Below are positions 3,659 to 5,477 of a stretch of 5,477 nt of DNA, piece by piece (within the stretch, counting starts at the first letter, position 1; each line of letters starts with the position of its first letter). The stretch is taken from the NCBI GenBank assembly GCA_937912025.1, contig CALDOZ010000018.1, positions 1-5,477 of the forward strand. The letters run 5' to 3'. The position numbers and the translations under genes are program-made. The notes below the pieces were generated by a model. The model did no database searches and was not told the origin of the DNA. It saw only the letters and a program-made list of their open reading frames with translations. The DNA comes from an uncultured Clostridia bacterium. Its GTDB lineage: Bacteria > Bacillota > Clostridia > Christensenellales > Borkfalkiaceae.

Positions 3659-5477
3659 TATTCTAACCATTCCATAATTAATTCTAATAACTTTTTCCAG
3701 CCTAAATTTAATTTATTTTTTCTTATATATTGATGTATATCATTTAATGTATCTTTAACTGTAGGGTCGTTAACATCATAACCTGCCTTTTTTGCTGCTT
3801 CTTTATACTGTTTGTTTTGAACTTGATTGTTTTTAGGTCTATTATTAGAAGCAAACAACACGCCAAGTCCAGCAATAGTAGCAGCGCCTACAAGCACTTG
3901 CGTTCCAGTAACTGTTACTGCTCCAACAGCAACCGCACCGCCAGCGCCAATCATACCTATTGTAGGAATAGTTATACTTAGTCCACCTATTGCTCCTATA
4001 GCTGTACCTGCAAGTCCACCCAAAGCACCGCCTAATAACGTTGCACCTAAATAGTCGTACCATTCAACACTACCATTAAAAACTTCGCCGTCGTCAGCAT
4101 AATCGGTATAAACTGCTGCGCCAAAACCAATAGCACCCCCCAAGAGAATAAGCCCTGCAATTAAAAATGCAACATTACCTGTTGGGTCATAATACATAAT
4201 AGGGTTATTACCGCAGTAAGCGTAAAGGTTAACGCCGTTAATAACGTCTGGGTTTAGGTAAGAAATATCGTCAATGGTAATGAAACGGCAAATTTCAGGG
4301 TCGTAGTAACGTGTTTGTAAGAAGTATAAGCCAGTTTCAACGTCAAAGTAATAGCCACGGTATCTAAACGGGTTAAGGTTAGCAATATGCGTTGTATCGC
4401 TTGAAATATCATTGCCGTTAACGTCAGTTACCGTGTGGTTACCCCACGCATCGTAAGTGTATTTAGCAAGCACTTCGCCAAATGCGTTGTAAATTGCAAT
4501 AATATCGCCTTGAGCGTTTTTGCGTAAACCAAACGTTCTATTGTTATAACGTATTGCGCATACGCCAACTTCGTCGTAATAATAGCCAAGGCTGTTTGTG
4601 CCGTCCGTTTGGTAAATAAGTTTACCAGCACTATTATAAGTATATTCAACGTCATTCTTTTTAATACGTTGACCTTTGCCGTTATATTCAAACGTTACGC
4701 CGTCAAAGTTTACAAGTTGACGTCCTTTAGCCCAAGTAAGAGTTTTATTACGGTAAGTTGTTGGGTTACCAATAACGTCGTAAGCAAAACTTTCGCCGTT
4801 ATACGAAATAAGTTTTTCGCCGTCGTAGTAATATTCCGTTGTTTCGCCAAGTAACTCTTCAAGTTCAGTAGCAGTTTTTAAAGTAAAGTTATACTCGCGC
4901 TTATTAAGAATATTACCAACGTTATCGTAAGTAAATAGGGTAGTTTTGCCTAACTTCTTATTATCTTCACGAACAAGCCTATTTAAAGCATCGTAAGTAT
5001 AACGCGCTACAATTTCGCCGTTTTGGTAAACCGTACTAATATTACCCATAACGTCATACGCGTATTTAATACTATCACGAACAAGGTATTTACCGTTTTT
5101 GCTTTCGCCATAACGTATTGTTGACGGCATATTAGTTGCATGGTCGCCAACCTTTCTATACGTTATTTGTTCTTCGTAAATTTTACTTGTATTGCCACCG
5201 TCGTACGTTAATAATATTTCTTTACCAGTGTTACGTTTTAACATGTCTTTCTTAGGTTTAATTGTTAACGCGCCAGTATAAATGGCTTTAAGTTCAGCGT
5301 CAAACTTATCTTTATACGCATAAGCGTAAGAGTTAGAAAAACCACAAATTTCACGCTTTTTGGTAAGTCTACCGTACTCGTCGTACTCATACTCTTCAGT
5401 TAATAGCGTTTGGTTTTTAGAAGGTTTAACCGCGCTATAGCCCGTTTTTCTGTCAAAACTATCGTAAGTATACGTTT
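3658..5477 (-). CDS. RHS/YD-repeat polymorphic toxin, C-terminal part (5' end outside window)
   Basis: The frame is open to the window edge and gives 605 visible residues, numbered from the codon at 5475-5473. YD repeats fill about 1-370 (YEYDEYGRL, YAYDVMGN, YTYDALNRL, FAYDVIGN, YTYDAWGNH); in this family they build a shell that encloses the toxin. The RHS core signature follows (YRGYYFDVETGLYFLQTRYYD at about 372-392, YDPEICRF, ISYLNPDVINGVNLYAYCGN) and closes with YDPTGN at 429-434. PEIC replaces the usual PETG. Residues ~435-543 are Gly/Ala-rich and hydrophobic, a pre-toxin membrane region. The tip (~548-605) is helical, with KEAAKKAGYDVNDPTVKDTL and IHQYIRKNKLNLGWKKLL, and belongs to no toxin class I can name. 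The core is visibly richer in GC than the tip. The immunity gene overlaps its stop. The role is contact-dependent or secreted interbacterial killing, by family knowledge. Confidence 0.9.
   Translation of the reverse strand, partial: TYTYDSFDRKTGYSAVKPSKNQTLLTEEYEYDEYGRLTKKREICGFSNSYAYAYKDKFDAELKAIYTGALTIKPKKDMLKRNTGKEILLTYDGGNTSKIYEEQITYRKVGDHATNMPSTIRYGESKNGKYLVRDSIKYAYDVMGNISTVYQNGEIVARYTYDALNRLVREDNKKLGKTTLFTYDNVGNILNKREYNFTLKTATELEELLGETTEYYYDGEKLISYNGESFAYDVIGNPTTYRNKTLTWAKGRQLVNFDGVTFEYNGKGQRIKKNDVEYTYNSAGKLIYQTDGTNSLGYYYDEVGVCAIRYNNRTFGLRKNAQGDIIAIYNAFGEVLAKYTYDAWGNHTVTDVNGNDISSDTTHIANLNPFRYRGYYFDVETGLYFLQTRYYDPEICRFITIDDISYLNPDVINGVNLYAYCGNNPIMYYDPTGNVAFLIAGLILLGGAIGFGAAVYTDYADDGEVFNGSVEWYDYLGATLLGGALGGLAGTAIGAIGGLSITIPTIGMIGAGGAVAVGAVTVTGTQVLVGAATIAGLGVLFASNNRPKNNQVQNKQYKEAAKKAGYDVNDPTVKDTLNDIHQYIRKNKLNLGWKKLLELIMEWLE
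4116..4307 (-). repeat. RHS core segment shared with orphan fragments A and B
   Basis: This part of the RHS gene encodes YDPEICRF through the first hydrophobic residues after YDPTGN. It is the donor-type homology for fragment A (1733-1924, 8 differences over 192 bp) and, over 4248-4307, for fragment B (3149-3208, 1 difference). The upstream limit at 4307 is the same for both fragments. The base at 4257 is G here and A in both fragments (1874, 3158). Confidence 0.85.

Noticed and set aside
3827..4054. Open plus-strand frame encoding an Ala/Pro-rich sequence
   Set aside because: It is antisense to the Gly/Ala-rich pre-toxin region of the RHS gene; complementing Gly/Ala codons yields Pro/Ala codons automatically. 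No SD or context supports it.
3845..4063. Open minus-strand frame rich in Cys, Trp and Arg
   Set aside because: It is another frame within the RHS gene, with unnatural amino-acid composition.
4428..4854. Open frames on both strands within the YD-repeat region
   Set aside because: They are shadows of the RHS frame, which shows clear YD repeats throughout.
1..5477. tRNA, rRNA, CRISPR array, insertion sequence or transposase
   Set aside because: Nothing resembling these was seen on either strand; the only repeats are RHS-derived.

Overview
The window looks like an accessory, polymorphic-toxin region from a low-GC Gram-positive bacterium, probably a Clostridia-type Firmicute. Three things point there: the AT-rich composition, the Gram-positive style of the YD-repeat (RHS) protein, and standard code use (TGG for Trp, TGA as a stop at 753). 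No species can be named from the sequence alone.

Plus strand, 1-847: a membrane-anchored, probably extracytoplasmic protein (4-720) is followed by the start of a second gene (737-847). That second gene is cut short where the minus-strand cassette array begins. Its ribosome-binding position is a run of eight G residues.

Minus strand, 5477 down to about 753: everything here is one RHS locus read right to left. The 3' end of a large YD-repeat protein (5477-3658, 5' end outside the window) ends in a hydrophobic pre-toxin region and a short tip. A translationally coupled, probable immunity gene follows (3658-3323), then a hairpin terminator. Two orphan units come next. Each opens with the same 143-bp repeat (3149-3291 and 1865-2007, one mismatch), which packs together a hairpin terminator, a sigma-A-like promoter (TTGACA, 17 nt, TAAAAT) and a short copy of the RHS core starting at the YDPEICRF motif. 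Unit 1 (3291-2008) holds core fragment B with a 52-residue tip, immunity-like gene B (2980-2675), a start-less tip remnant C (2688-2431) and membrane immunity-like gene C (2424-2023). Unit 2 (2007 to about 753) holds core fragment A with essentially no toxin, a YcxB-like membrane protein (1697-1203), a tip remnant D (1154-1068) and a small membrane protein D (1049-753).

Interpretation: the active RHS gene and its immunity gene sit at the head of a bank of displaced tip/immunity cassettes. Toxin parts are lost or silenced, while immunity genes stay intact and appear to be transcribed from promoters carried in the repeat. The RHS fragments would then act mainly as untranslated leaders and as homology for tip exchange. 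Orphan RHS tips are a known phenomenon. The repeated terminator-promoter-core module and the preference for immunity genes are the most distinctive aspects here.
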